From assembly GCA_035545855.1 (NCBI GenBank), contig DASZXK010000147.1, positions 1-64,000 on the forward strand: a stretch of 64,000 bases of DNA. The letters run 5' to 3'. Source of the stretch: DASZVB01 sp035545855 (GTDB taxonomy: Bacteria > Myxococcota_A > Polyangia > Polyangiales > Polyangiaceae). Shown piece by piece: positions 25,454 through 33,445 of this stretch. The notes beneath the pieces are model-generated. The model was not told the DNA's origin, searched no databases, and worked only from the letters and a program-made list of their open reading frames with translations. The translations under genes were made by a program, and so were the position numbers. Each line of letters opens with the position of its first letter. The first letter of the stretch is position 1.

Positions 25454-25478
25454 CAGGCGGATTGTATCTCTCCGCCTG
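25454..25478. repeat. 8-bp inverted repeat, intergenic
   Basis: CAGGCGGA (25454-25461) and TCCGCCTG (25471-25478) are perfect inverted copies around a nine-base loop, located about 90 bases before the 25566 start. No U-run follows, so an operator or RNA hairpin is more likely than a terminator. Confidence 0.5.
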
Positions 25479-25505
25479 TGTTGAGATCCGAATCCACACT
25501 CCGAA

Positions 25506-25519
25506 TTTCTCGCGAGAAA
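25506..25519. promoter_or_regulatory. Perfect 14-bp palindrome, possible operator
   Basis: TTTCTCGCGAGAAA reads identically on both strands and sits 46 bases before the GTG of the Cys-rich lipoprotein gene. Its position fits an operator overlapping the promoter; the binding protein is unknown. Confidence 0.45.
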
Positions 25520-25565
25520 CGCCCTGTTTCAGGCCCGGTTTTTTCGCTACGGATGTGTACCGGTC

Positions 25566-26477
25566 GTGTTGGAACGATTTGCCAGGCTCACCGCCCTCCA
25601 TGGGACGGCGGTGGTGATGGTCGCACTCGCGGGCTGTCACTCGACTCCGGACGGCGTGCCGCGAGAGCGCCTCTTGGACCAGCTGCTCTCCACGGTGTGC
25701 ACCGCCGCGAGCAACTGCTGCAACGCAGCCGCGCTGGAAATCGACAACCAACGTTGTCACGACGACGTCGTGACGAAGATGGGTCTTCCGATCCAGGATC
25801 CGCAGCTCGAGTACGACGCCGTCGAGGCCCAGTCCTGCCTGGACTCGATGACCGCATCCATCGAATCGTGCCAGGTGATCGACTACTCGCCGTGCCTCGC
25901 CGCGTTTCACGGCCCGAACCTCCCGCCCGGAGCGCCCTGTTCGAGCAGCCTGGATTGCGCGAAGGGACCGTGGGGCCAGGCGGTCTGCACGCGAAGCCAG
26001 GTGTGCGTGCAGCCGCAGCGGGGAGCGGTCGGGCAGCCGTGTGCCTACTCGTGCACGGACGGGCCGAACGGCGCCGAGTGCCTGTCCCTCTTCACTCAGA
26101 CGGATCCGCCAGAACAGATAGCTTGCCACTCGTGGGACCAGGTCACGTGCGTGTCCGCGGGAGACGGCTCGCCGACCTGTCAGCCCCTCGCCGCCCAGGA
26201 CTGCCGCCCGAAGGGCGACGACGCGTGCCCCGGCGGCTACTGCGACGTCACGACGGGCCAGTGTCGACCGGCGTCTCCGGCGGGCGGACCGTGCACGAGC
26301 TCCGAGTGCGGAAGCGCCGGCTACTGCACCCAGGGCGTGTGCCAGCCGACGAAGCCCGTGAACGGGCTCTGCGTGGATTCGGTCGAATGCCAGAGCAAGC
26401 GCTGCATCCAGGGACTCTGCGCGGCCTTCTCGAAGGTCGCGGCCGAGATGTGCTTCGACCGGACCCCGCAGAACTGA
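25566..26477 (+). CDS. Cys-rich lipoprotein
   Basis: The 303-residue protein starts at GTG and has a signal peptide with lipobox ALAGC. About 30 cysteines follow, in patterns like CTAASNCCNAA, CSSSLDCAKG and CVDSVECQSKRC, the last resembling disulfide-rich repeats found in many myxobacterial secreted proteins. A helical N-terminal segment (RERLLDQLLSTVC) precedes them. It should reside in the outer envelope with several disulfides. No enzyme motif is seen. A TTG at 25569 is an alternative start. Confidence 0.75.
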   Translation: MLERFARLTALHGTAVVMVALAGCHSTPDGVPRERLLDQLLSTVCTAASNCCNAAALEIDNQRCHDDVVTKMGLPIQDPQLEYDAVEAQSCLDSMTASIESCQVIDYSPCLAAFHGPNLPPGAPCSSSLDCAKGPWGQAVCTRSQVCVQPQRGAVGQPCAYSCTDGPNGAECLSLFTQTDPPEQIACHSWDQVTCVSAGDGSPTCQPLAAQDCRPKGDDACPGGYCDVTTGQCRPASPAGGPCTSSECGSAGYCTQGVCQPTKPVNGLCVDSVECQSKRCIQGLCAAFSKVAAEMCFDRTPQN

Positions 26478-26518
26478 GCGCCGAGCACGGGCAGCGGTGG
26501 ATCGCCGCGGAGGTACGG

Positions 26519-26524
26519 TAGAGT
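26519..26524 (+). promoter_or_regulatory. Start-proximal -10 element (TAGAGT)
   Basis: TAGAGT ends nine bases before the TTG at 26534. The hexamer is identical to that before the 2513 gene. Confidence 0.4.
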
Positions 26525-26533
26525 GCCCGCCGT

Positions 26534-27247
26534 TTGGCTCGAACGGACGGGAAGAACGGCCCCCTGCGCCCGCTCGGCGCGGCCTTCGCGACGACCGCGC
26601 TCGTGACGGCGCTCTCGTACGGCGTTCCGGCGGAGCACGCCGCGAGCGCCGTCGGGCTCGGCTTCCTCGCCGCGACGTACTTCCTCACGCTCCGGACGAA
26701 CGACCCGGACGCCGCGCGGCGCTACGGCCTCTCGCTCGGCGGGCTGCTGGACGTCGAGCCTCTCTCGCCCGCTCGCCTCGGGAAGAGCGCCCTCCAGGAG
26801 CTCGGGGTCGCACTCGCCGTGTGCGCGGTCGTGCTTCCGCCGTTCTGGATCGGGTACCGCCTCTGGTGGTCGCCCGCGGAGCCGTTTCGCGCCGCATCGC
26901 TCGCGAGCGTCCTGAACGATGCGCTCGGACAGTTCCTGGTCATCGCGCTGCCGGAAGAAGCCTTCTACCGCGGGTACCTCCAGACGAGCCTGGACGAGGC
27001 CTGGCCGCCGAGGTTCCGGTTCCTCGGCGCCGCGCTCGGCCCCGGCGTGGTCGTGACGAGCGTCGTGTTCGCGCTCGGCCATCTCGCGACGGAGCTCCAC
27101 CCGAACCGTCTCGCGGTGTTCTTCCCGTCGCTCCTCTTCGGCTACCTGCGGTCCCGCCGGGGTGGAATCGGCGCGTCGGCCGCTTTTCACGCTTCCTGCA
27201 ATCTCTTCGCCGCTTTCCTGGCCCGGAGCTACGGCCTGGGGGGCTGA
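26534..27247 (+). CDS. CPBP-family glutamic-type intramembrane protease (myxosortase-like)
   Basis: The 237-residue polytopic membrane protein has the CPBP (CAAX protease and bacteriocin processing) motifs: PEEAFYRGYL with Glu141-Glu142 and Arg146, FALGHL with a conserved His, and HASCN near the end. These residues form the glutamate-based active site inside the membrane. The PEExFYRGYLQ form is like the enzymes proposed to process MYXO-CTERM proteins; such a substrate-like tail is encoded at 46150-47604. The TTG start lacks a strong ribosome site and is uncertain; the first ~15 residues may be non-native. Function as a sorting protease is inference. Confidence 0.75.
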   Translation: MARTDGKNGPLRPLGAAFATTALVTALSYGVPAEHAASAVGLGFLAATYFLTLRTNDPDAARRYGLSLGGLLDVEPLSPARLGKSALQELGVALAVCAVVLPPFWIGYRLWWSPAEPFRAASLASVLNDALGQFLVIALPEEAFYRGYLQTSLDEAWPPRFRFLGAALGPGVVVTSVVFALGHLATELHPNRLAVFFPSLLFGYLRSRRGGIGASAAFHASCNLFAAFLARSYGLGG

Positions 27248-27290
27248 AACTGGGCGGCGGCGTGCGGCATAGTTGGCGGAGGAGCCCGAC

Positions 27291-28301
27291 ATGACCAAGC
27301 GCTATCCCAAGCCGACGAAGACGGAGCTCGAGAAGAAGCTCTCCCCCCTCGAGTTCCAGGTGACTCAGCACGAGGGAACCGAGCCGGCGTTCACCGGTAA
27401 GTACTGGGACAACCACGAACCCGGCCTCTACGTCGACATCGCGAGCGGAGAGCCCCTCTTCAGCTCGAAGGACAAGTTCGACTCCGGCACGGGCTGGCCG
27501 AGCTTCACGCGTCCCGTGGAGTCCGACCGCATCGTGCAGAAGGTGGACCGCAAGTACGGGATGACGCGCGTGGAGGTCCGCTCCCGCGACGGCGACTCAC
27601 ACCTCGGCCACGTCTTCGAGGACGGCCCTGCGCCGACGGGTCTCCGGTACTGCATCAACTCCGCGTCTCTCCGGTTCGTGCCGGAGTCTCGTCTCGAAGC
27701 CGAAGGCTACGGGGAGTACCGCGCCCAGGTGAGCGGCAAGCAGGAGACGATCGTCCACACGGACAACGCCTGCGCCGTGCCCGCGCCCGGCGAACGGCCG
27801 AGCTGCGAAGCGACGCTCGAGACGGCGGTCCTCGCCGGTGGGTGTTTCTGGGGCATGGAAGACCTGCTCCGGAAGATCCCCGGCGTCCTCGAGACGGACG
27901 TCGGCTACTCCGGCGGCTCGACGAAGAACCCGACGTACGAGCAGATCTGCACGGGGCGAACCGGGCACGCCGAGGCCGTCCGCATCGTGTTCGATCCGAC
28001 GAAGCTCTCCTTCGCGGAGCTCCTCGAGAAGTGGTTCTTCAAGATGCACGACCCCACGACGAAGAACCGTCAGGGCCACGACATCGGCACGCAGTACCGC
28101 TCCGCGATCTTCTACACGACGCCCGAACAGCGCGAGATCGCGGAGACCGTGAAGAAGAAGGTCGACGCCGCCGGCAAGTGGGGCGCGCCCATCGTGACGG
28201 AGATCACCGAGGCCGGGCCGTTCTGGCCCGCCGAGGGCTATCACCAGGACTACCTGGAGAAGAACCCCGGCGGCTACAGCTGCCACTTCATGCGGGACTG
28301 A
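27291..28301 (+). CDS. msrBA: Bifunctional methionine sulfoxide reductase MsrB-MsrA
   Basis: The 336-residue protein is a fusion in the order MsrB (residues 10-150) then MsrA (about 178-336). MsrB shows KFDSGTGWPSF, SHLGHVF and the catalytic Cys121 in RYCINS; its two CxxC zinc pairs are absent, so it is the zinc-free type. MsrA has the GCFWG box with Cys185. The enzyme reduces both epimers of methionine sulfoxide, probably in the cytosol since no signal peptide is seen. A GGAGGAG site lies about eight bases before the ATG. Confidence 0.95.
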   Translation: MTKRYPKPTKTELEKKLSPLEFQVTQHEGTEPAFTGKYWDNHEPGLYVDIASGEPLFSSKDKFDSGTGWPSFTRPVESDRIVQKVDRKYGMTRVEVRSRDGDSHLGHVFEDGPAPTGLRYCINSASLRFVPESRLEAEGYGEYRAQVSGKQETIVHTDNACAVPAPGERPSCEATLETAVLAGGCFWGMEDLLRKIPGVLETDVGYSGGSTKNPTYEQICTGRTGHAEAVRIVFDPTKLSFAELLEKWFFKMHDPTTKNRQGHDIGTQYRSAIFYTTPEQREIAETVKKKVDAAGKWGAPIVTEITEAGPFWPAEGYHQDYLEKNPGGYSCHFMRD

Positions 28302-28305
28302 TCGG

Positions 28306-28872
28306 TCAGCGCACGCCGGCGAGGTCGAACAGCTCGTCGACGGAGAGATCGCACTGGATGGCGGAAAAGCGAACCGTTTCCGCAGGACCGTAGACCTCCT
28401 GCCGGAATCCGTTTTCGCGCCGATACACCTCGACGCGCCGGCGACTGCTCTCGACCAGCACGTAAGCGTCCAGGCTGGCGATCTTCTGGTAGTGCTCCCG
28501 CTTCTCGCCCCGATCGTAGGCCTCGGTGCTCGGGCTCAGGACCTCGACGACGAGGGACGGGTTCGTGACGTGCGTGGGCGAATCCGGGTCGCGCTCCAGC
28601 TCTCCGCAGACCACGGACGCATCCGCGTAGGTCGCGAGGCCGGTCTCGAGCACCCGAAGTCTGAGATCCGACGAATACATCCGGCAAGGACGTCCGCGGA
28701 GCTGACCCCCGAGGAGCGTGGTCACGGCGGCGGCTACCGCCGCGTGCTCCGGCGTGCCGCCCGCCATCGCCACGATCTCGCCGCCGAGATACTCGTGCCG
28801 GACGGGGCTCTGATCCTCTATGGCCACGTACTCGGCGAGCGAGTGACGATAGTGGGGAACCGCGGTGGACAC
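28306..28872 (-). CDS. Uma2 family protein (restriction endonuclease-like fold)
   Basis: This 188-residue protein matches the Uma2/DUF820 family: YEYLGGEIVAMAGG-type region (RHEYLGGEIVAMAGGTPEHA), the acidic YADASVVCGE, the catalytic-type SLVVEVLSPSTEAYDRGEK and the late LDAYVLVES. The fold is that of PD-(D/E)xK nucleases, with Asp, Glu and Lys placed for metal-dependent cleavage. The biological role is not established and many genomes carry multiple copies. It starts at GTG and converges on msrBA. Confidence 0.9.
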   Translation of the reverse strand: MSTAVPHYRHSLAEYVAIEDQSPVRHEYLGGEIVAMAGGTPEHAAVAAAVTTLLGGQLRGRPCRMYSSDLRLRVLETGLATYADASVVCGELERDPDSPTHVTNPSLVVEVLSPSTEAYDRGEKREHYQKIASLDAYVLVESSRRRVEVYRRENGFRQEVYGPAETVRFSAIQCDLSVDELFDLAGVR

Positions 28873-28926
28873 CCGAGCAGCGTAGCAGGAACGGCGGCGC
28901 GGGGGGCCGTCGCGGCTCTCTCCACG

Positions 28927-29376
28927 TCATCGATAGTGAACCTCGTAGTCGAACGGGACGGGCCGTCCTTTGCCCCGCTCGACGACGTCTCTCAGGCTGA
29001 GCAGGAACACCGCCCAGCGCATCGAGCAGTGGCCTTGGAAGTTCGTGCTCTCGCGCCAGCCGGAGTGGCGGAACTGGACGAAGGTTTGTTTCTCGTCGCG
29101 GGAGAGATCGAAGGTGACTTCGGTGCCCTGCCACTCGTCGCTCCCCTGTCCTTCGGGTGATCTCCACGCGACGCGACGTCCCGGCTCGAGCGCGGTCACG
29201 ATGAATTGCTGGCAGAAGGTACCGAACCAGAACTCCAGCGTGTCCCCGACGGACGCACCGTTGCCGCGGGTGTCCGTCGTCCACCACTTGGCCAAGGTCG
29301 TCACGTCGGTGAGCGCTCGGTAGATCTCCTCGGGTGCCGCTTTCATGCCGACCTGATGGTTGATGCCGGAGGTCAT
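28927..29376 (-). CDS. SRPBCC (START-like, AHSA1-type) protein, second of pair
   Basis: This 149-residue protein has the AHSA1-like START fold: APEEIYRALTDVTTLAKWWT at the entry helix and beta strands WQGTEVTFDL and TFVQFRHSGW, closing with the long helix NFQGHCSMRWAVFLLSLRDV. Such proteins bind hydrophobic ligands in a helix-grip pocket. The ATG overlaps the stop of the upstream paralogue by four bases. The ligand is unknown. Confidence 0.85.
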   Translation of the reverse strand: MTSGINHQVGMKAAPEEIYRALTDVTTLAKWWTTDTRGNGASVGDTLEFWFGTFCQQFIVTALEPGRRVAWRSPEGQGSDEWQGTEVTFDLSRDEKQTFVQFRHSGWRESTNFQGHCSMRWAVFLLSLRDVVERGKGRPVPFDYEVHYR

Positions 29377-29804
29377 GCTGCCACCTTCGCGCCGAACGGC
29401 GCGCCCTTGCCGGTCGTCGCGTACGCCGCGAGCGACGAGAGGAAGTACGTCCAGCCGGTGACGCTCCGGTGGAACGTGTCGTTCTTCTCGCGGTATCCGG
29501 CGTGGGTGAGCTCGACGCGGGTCCTGTCCGCGTCGAGCGGCGTGAGCGTGATGGCGAGCTCGGTGCCGAGCCAATCGGGGTTCTCTCGTTCGTGCACGCA
29601 GGTCATCCGGACGTCGCGATCGGCGGCCGGGTTCGGTGCGAACGTGACGGCGCGCGGACCGAACGAGAACGTGTATCGACCGGCGGCGTCGACCTCGGTG
29701 TCCGCGGCGAGCCAGCCGCGAAATCCTTCGGGTGTGCCGATCGCGGCGCGGAGGGTAGCGAGGGACGCGCCGACTTCGATGGTGGTCTCGATGGTATGAG
29801 TCAT
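29373..29804 (-). CDS. SRPBCC (START-like, AHSA1-type) protein, first of pair
   Basis: The 143-residue protein (MTHTIETTIEVGASLATLRA) is a divergent copy of the gene downstream: GTPEGFRGWLAADTEV, TRVELTHAGYREKNDTFHR and a C-terminal helix VTGWTYFLSSLAAYATTG. The ATG at 29804 is chosen because the upstream extension has no START similarity and a GGA-type site precedes it. A palindrome 17 bases upstream suggests regulation; AHSA1 genes often sit next to ArsR-family repressors, although none is seen here. Confidence 0.85.
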   Translation of the reverse strand: MTHTIETTIEVGASLATLRAAIGTPEGFRGWLAADTEVDAAGRYTFSFGPRAVTFAPNPAADRDVRMTCVHERENPDWLGTELAITLTPLDADRTRVELTHAGYREKNDTFHRSVTGWTYFLSSLAAYATTGKGAPFGAKVAA

Positions 29805-29820
29805 GGGTTTCCGTCCTTTC

Positions 29821-29837
29821 GTGCCGACGTTCGGCAC
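29821..29837. promoter_or_regulatory. Palindromic site upstream of the START-like pair
   Basis: GTGCCGA (29821-29827), CGT, TCGGCAC (29831-29837) form a perfect 7-bp inverted repeat with a three-base centre, 17 bases before the ATG at 29804. The placement suits a repressor operator or an mRNA hairpin near the ribosome site. Confidence 0.5.
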
Positions 29838-29921
29838 GCCCTCTTTCTAGGGTCCGAGGTCCGGACGGAGTGAGTAACAAGGGTGTCGCGAAACGCGCAT
29901 CGCCGCGCGCAAAGGGGCCGT

Positions 29922-30557
29922 CTAGAACCCGACGCCCACGCCGAGGAGCGCCGTCGCCCACGGCGAGTGCTCCGACGCATGGACGCCGACCGCGGGCACG
30001 ACGCCCACGACGTCCAGCGCCGCCCGGGCGTCCACGCCGCGCACCGGGAGCCGATACTGGAGCGTCGCGCGGAGCGTGCCGGCGCCAAGGGTGTCGGCCG
30101 TGACGCGATCGGCCTCCGAGGCGCGATCGAGCCGGGCGAGCGCCGCGCCCGCGGCGAGGATCGGGTGGAAGGGTTCGTGCTCCGCGAAGTCCACCCAGAT
30201 CTCCGCGCCGTACTGGGAAAGCCCACCCACGCTGCCGGAACGAACCCAGGCTCCCGAGAAGCGCACCCCTGCGGCTCGTGCCCCGGCATCGAGGGAAAGT
30301 CCGAGTCCGCCCCGCGCCATCTCGTCGGAGAAACGGAGGAGCGGGCCGGTGAAGAGACGCACGGTGGACCGCGGTTCGCCTTCGTCCCTGGGATACGGCT
30401 CCGGCGGCTCGTAGCGATCGTAGCGATCCGGCGGCGGATACCGGTCGTCCGGCGGCGGCGCGTAGTCGGCGAGCGCCGCGCGGGGAGCGAGGGTCACCGT
30501 CGCGACGAAAGACAGAGCGAGCAGCCGGAAGTGCGAACGCGAGGAAGAGAGAGCCAT
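29922..30557 (-). CDS. Secreted protein, probable outer-membrane beta-barrel type
   Basis: The 211-residue protein has a signal peptide cleaved near AALADYAPPP, a Pro/Tyr/Asp-rich stretch (PPDDRYPPPDRYDRYEPPEP), and a C-terminal region of alternating strands with Gly and aromatic residues (GAEIWVDFAEHEPFHPILA, ARAALDVVGVVPAVGV) ending in GVGVGF. The final aromatic residue fits outer-membrane barrels. The family is not recognised. It stands between the START-like pair and the alcohol dehydrogenase on the same strand. Confidence 0.6.
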   Translation of the reverse strand: MALSSSRSHFRLLALSFVATVTLAPRAALADYAPPPDDRYPPPDRYDRYEPPEPYPRDEGEPRSTVRLFTGPLLRFSDEMARGGLGLSLDAGARAAGVRFSGAWVRSGSVGGLSQYGAEIWVDFAEHEPFHPILAAGAALARLDRASEADRVTADTLGAGTLRATLQYRLPVRGVDARAALDVVGVVPAVGVHASEHSPWATALLGVGVGF

Positions 30558-30630
30558 GGTTCTCCGTGGGTTCTCACGAAGAACGCGCCTGAGGAGCGAA
30601 CCTTACACCCCCCGGGATCCCCGAATTCGC

Positions 30631-31740
30631 TCAGGAAAACTCGACGACCGTGCGGATCGACTCCCCCGCGTGCATGAGGTCGAAGGCCTCGTTGATGCGC
30701 GAGAGCGGGAGCTGGTGCGTGATGAGGGAGTCGATGTCGATCTTCCGCTCCATGTACCAGTCGACCATCCGGGGGACGTCGGTGCGGCCTCTCGCGCCGC
30801 CGAACGCCGTGCCTCGCCAGACCCGACCCGTGACGAGCTGGAAGGGCCGAGTCGAGATCTCCTGCCCGGCCCCCGCGACCCCGATGATGATGCTCTCTCC
30901 CCAGCCGCGGTGACAACACTCGAGCGCCTGACGCATGAGCGTCGTGTTCCCGACGCACTCGAACGAGTAGTCCGCGCCTCCACCCGTGAGCTCCACGAGG
31001 TGAGGCACGAGGTCCTTCACGTCCTTCGGGTTCACGAAATGAGTCATGCCGAAGCGCTTGCCGAGAGCCTCCCTCGCGGGGTTCACGTCCACGCCGATGA
31101 TCTCGTCGGCGCCGGCGATGCGCGCGCCTTGCACGACGTTGAGCCCGATGCCGCCGAGCCCGAACACGACGACGTTCGCGCCCGGCGTCACCTTCGCCGT
31201 GAAGAGCACGGCGCCGATGCCCGTCGTGACGCCGCATCCGATGTAACAGATCTTGTCGAACGGGGCGTCCTTCCGGACCTTCGCGAGCGCGATCTCCGGG
31301 AGCACCGTGTGGTTCGCGAAGGTCGAGCACCCCATGTAGTGGTGGATCTTCGTCTTGCCGATCGAGAACCGGCTCGTGCCGTCCGGCATGACGCCCTTCC
31401 CCTGGGTCGCGCGGATCGCCGTGCAGAGGTTCGTCTTCCGGCTGAGGCACGATTTGCACGTACGGCACTCGGGTGTGTAGAGCGGGATCACGTGATCGCC
31501 CTTCGCGAGCGTCGTCACGCCCCGGCCGACGTCGACGACGACGCCCGCGCCTTCGTGACCGAAGATCACCGGGAACAATCCCTCCGGATCGCTCCCCGAA
31601 CGCGTGAACTCGTCCGTGTGGCAGACCCCGGTCGCGCGGATCTCGACGAGCACCTCCCCTTCCCTCGGGCCGTCGAGCTCCACGTCTTCGACGACGAGCG
31701 GTTTTCCGGCTTCGTAGGCGACGGCGGCGCGGGTCTTCAT
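30631..31740 (-). CDS. adhC: Class III alcohol dehydrogenase / S-(hydroxymethyl)glutathione dehydrogenase
   Basis: The 369-residue protein has the catalytic zinc ligands in GVCHTDE and FGHEGAG, the structural zinc lobe CRTCKSCLSRKTNLC, and the NAD-binding FGLGGIGLNVV. Motifs such as PLYTPECRTC and GKTKIHHYMG place it in class III, which oxidises the glutathione or related adduct of formaldehyde. Whether the cosubstrate here is glutathione or mycothiol-like cannot be read; ordinary alcohols are also possible. It is divergent from nadC. Confidence 0.92.
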   Translation of the reverse strand: MKTRAAVAYEAGKPLVVEDVELDGPREGEVLVEIRATGVCHTDEFTRSGSDPEGLFPVIFGHEGAGVVVDVGRGVTTLAKGDHVIPLYTPECRTCKSCLSRKTNLCTAIRATQGKGVMPDGTSRFSIGKTKIHHYMGCSTFANHTVLPEIALAKVRKDAPFDKICYIGCGVTTGIGAVLFTAKVTPGANVVVFGLGGIGLNVVQGARIAGADEIIGVDVNPAREALGKRFGMTHFVNPKDVKDLVPHLVELTGGGADYSFECVGNTTLMRQALECCHRGWGESIIIGVAGAGQEISTRPFQLVTGRVWRGTAFGGARGRTDVPRMVDWYMERKIDIDSLITHQLPLSRINEAFDLMHAGESIRTVVEFS

Positions 31741-31789
31741 GGCGGGGATTAGACCGAGGTCCGCCGGGCGGGGAAAGGGGCACGCGTGC

Positions 31790-31795
31790 TAGGGT
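31790..31795 (+). promoter_or_regulatory. Start-proximal -10 element (TGCTAGGGT)
   Basis: TAGGGT with an upstream TGC (extended -10) ends six bases before the nadC ATG at 31802. No -35 is evident. Confidence 0.45.
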
Positions 31796-31801
31796 CCGGG
31801 A

Positions 31802-32644
31802 ATGCTGCTTCCCGCCGTTCTCGAGCCCCTCGTCCGCCAGGCGCTCCTCGAAGATCTCTCCGGCGGCGACCTCACGACGGAGGCGACCGTCGCTCCCGGG
31901 ACCCGCGCCGTCGGCAAGGCGGTCGTGCGGAGCGACGTGATCGCGTGCGGCGCGGACGTCTTCCGCGCCGTGTTCCAGGCGATCGACCCCGCGCTCGTGG
32001 TCACGGTCCTGACGGCCGACGGCGTTCGCGCGACGCGAGGCACCGTGCTCTGGACGGTCGAGGGCGAGGCGCGATCCATCCTCGCCGGGGAACGCACGGC
32101 GTTGAACTTCGTGCAGCGCATGACGGGCATCGCGACGCTGTCGCGGAGGTACGTGGACGCGCTCCCCCAGGGCTCGAAGACGCGCATCGTCGACACGCGG
32201 AAGACGACCCCGGGCCTCCGCGTCCTCGAGCGCTACGCCGTGCGGACCGGCGGCGCGCACAATCATCGGGACACGCTCGGCTCCGCGGTGCTCATCAAGG
32301 ACAACCACATCGTCGCCGCGGGCGGCATCCGGGAAGCGATCGTCCGGGCGAAGGCCCGCGCGCCGCACACGTCGAAGATCGAGTGCGAGGTCGAGTCGCT
32401 CGACGAGCTCGATCAGGCGCTCGCCGCGGGCGCGGACATCGTCTTGCTCGACAACTTCGCCGTCTCGGAGCTCGGCGCGGCCATCGAGCGCGTCCGGGGG
32501 AAGGCACTCGTCGAGGTCTCGGGCGGCGTCACGCCGGAGCGGATCCCGCTCCTGGCGAGGCCCGGCATCGACGTCATCAGCGTCGGAGCGCTCACGCACT
32601 CGGCGCCCGCGGCGGACATCGGGCTCGACTTCGAGCGGGCATGA
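31802..32644 (+). CDS. nadC: Nicotinate-nucleotide pyrophosphorylase (carboxylating)
   Basis: This 280-residue enzyme converts quinolinate and PRPP to nicotinic acid mononucleotide in NAD synthesis. Family motifs are clear: ALLEDLSGGDLTTEATV at the start, ERTALNFVQRMTGIAT, the VDTRKTTPGLRVLE loop, NHRDTLGSAVLIKDNH and VSGGVTPERIP. Length is normal. Its stop overlaps the birA ATG by four bases, coupling the two genes. nadA and nadB are not in the window. Confidence 0.97.
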   Translation: MLLPAVLEPLVRQALLEDLSGGDLTTEATVAPGTRAVGKAVVRSDVIACGADVFRAVFQAIDPALVVTVLTADGVRATRGTVLWTVEGEARSILAGERTALNFVQRMTGIATLSRRYVDALPQGSKTRIVDTRKTTPGLRVLERYAVRTGGAHNHRDTLGSAVLIKDNHIVAAGGIREAIVRAKARAPHTSKIECEVESLDELDQALAAGADIVLLDNFAVSELGAAIERVRGKALVEVSGGVTPERIPLLARPGIDVISVGALTHSAPAADIGLDFERA

Positions 32645-33429
32645 ACGGCGCGCCGCGACGCTTCGATCCGGAACTGTTCCAGGCGCGCCGCGACGCGCTC
32701 GGCACGCGCTTCGGCGATCCGCTCTCGGCCGTCGTCGTCACGGGCTCCACGAACGACGACGCGTTCGCCGCGGCGAAGGACGGCGCGGCGCACGGCGCCG
32801 TCTTCGTTGCCGACGAGCAGACGCGCGGTCGCGGTCGCCGCGGGCACACCTGGACGTCCCCGCCCGGCGAGAACCTGACGTTCTCGCTCCTCCTCCGGCC
32901 TCGCCTCGCGGCCGATCAGGTGAGCCTCCTCACGCTCGTCGTGGGCCTCGCCGTCCGCTCCGTGTGCGCGCGCCTCACGGGAGCCGCGCTCTCCGTGAAG
33001 TGGCCGAACGACGTGGTCGTCGCGCGGCGGAAGCTCGCCGGCATCCTCGTCGAGAGCCGGCTGTCGGGGCGCAGCGTCGACGCCGTGGTCGTCGGCGTGG
33101 GCGTCAACGTCCACATGCGCGCGCTCCCGCCCGAGATCGGCGAGATCGCGACCTCACTCGTGCTCCTCGGCGCAAGGTCGCCGAGCCGGGAGACGCTCCT
33201 CGCGGAGCTCCTCGCCGAGCTCGAAGCGCGGCTCGGCCGGTTCGAGTCGGAGGGCCTCGCTCCGTTCCTGGAAGAGCTCCGGGACCACGACGCGCTTCGC
33301 GGCGAACGCCTGCGCGTCGGGGACGCGGCGGGCGTCGGCGCCGGCATCGACGAGACGGGCGCGCTCCTCGTCGAGACGGAGGGCGGCCGCGTGGAGGCCG
33401 TCTCGTCCGGGACCGTCGAGCGGCTCTGA
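32641..33429 (+). CDS. birA: Biotin--[acetyl-CoA-carboxylase] ligase, no DNA-binding domain
   Basis: The 262-residue protein has the biotinyl-5'-AMP synthetase core: GSTNDDAFAAAKDGA, the RGRGRRGHTWTSPPGENL nucleotide loop, SVKWPNDVVVARRKLAGIL and VVGVGVNVH. A short C-terminal beta domain follows. There is no N-terminal helix-turn-helix, so this is the catalytic-only (class I) form that attaches biotin to carboxylases without acting as a repressor. It is translationally coupled to nadC. Confidence 0.96.
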   Translation: MNGAPRRFDPELFQARRDALGTRFGDPLSAVVVTGSTNDDAFAAAKDGAAHGAVFVADEQTRGRGRRGHTWTSPPGENLTFSLLLRPRLAADQVSLLTLVVGLAVRSVCARLTGAALSVKWPNDVVVARRKLAGILVESRLSGRSVDAVVVGVGVNVHMRALPPEIGEIATSLVLLGARSPSRETLLAELLAELEARLGRFESEGLAPFLEELRDHDALRGERLRVGDAAGVGAGIDETGALLVETEGGRVEAVSSGTVERL

Positions 33430-33445
33430 GCGGCGGAAGGCCGCC

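Larger units (their letters stand above)
24920..25565. other. 646-base gene-free intergenic region
   Basis: No convincing gene is seen between the divergent HEAT-repeat gene and the Cys-rich lipoprotein gene; the frames present have random, Arg-rich composition. The left part is as GC rich as genes, while about 25480-25560 is clearly richer in A and T. It holds one hairpin and one perfect palindrome, listed separately. Confidence 0.6.
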
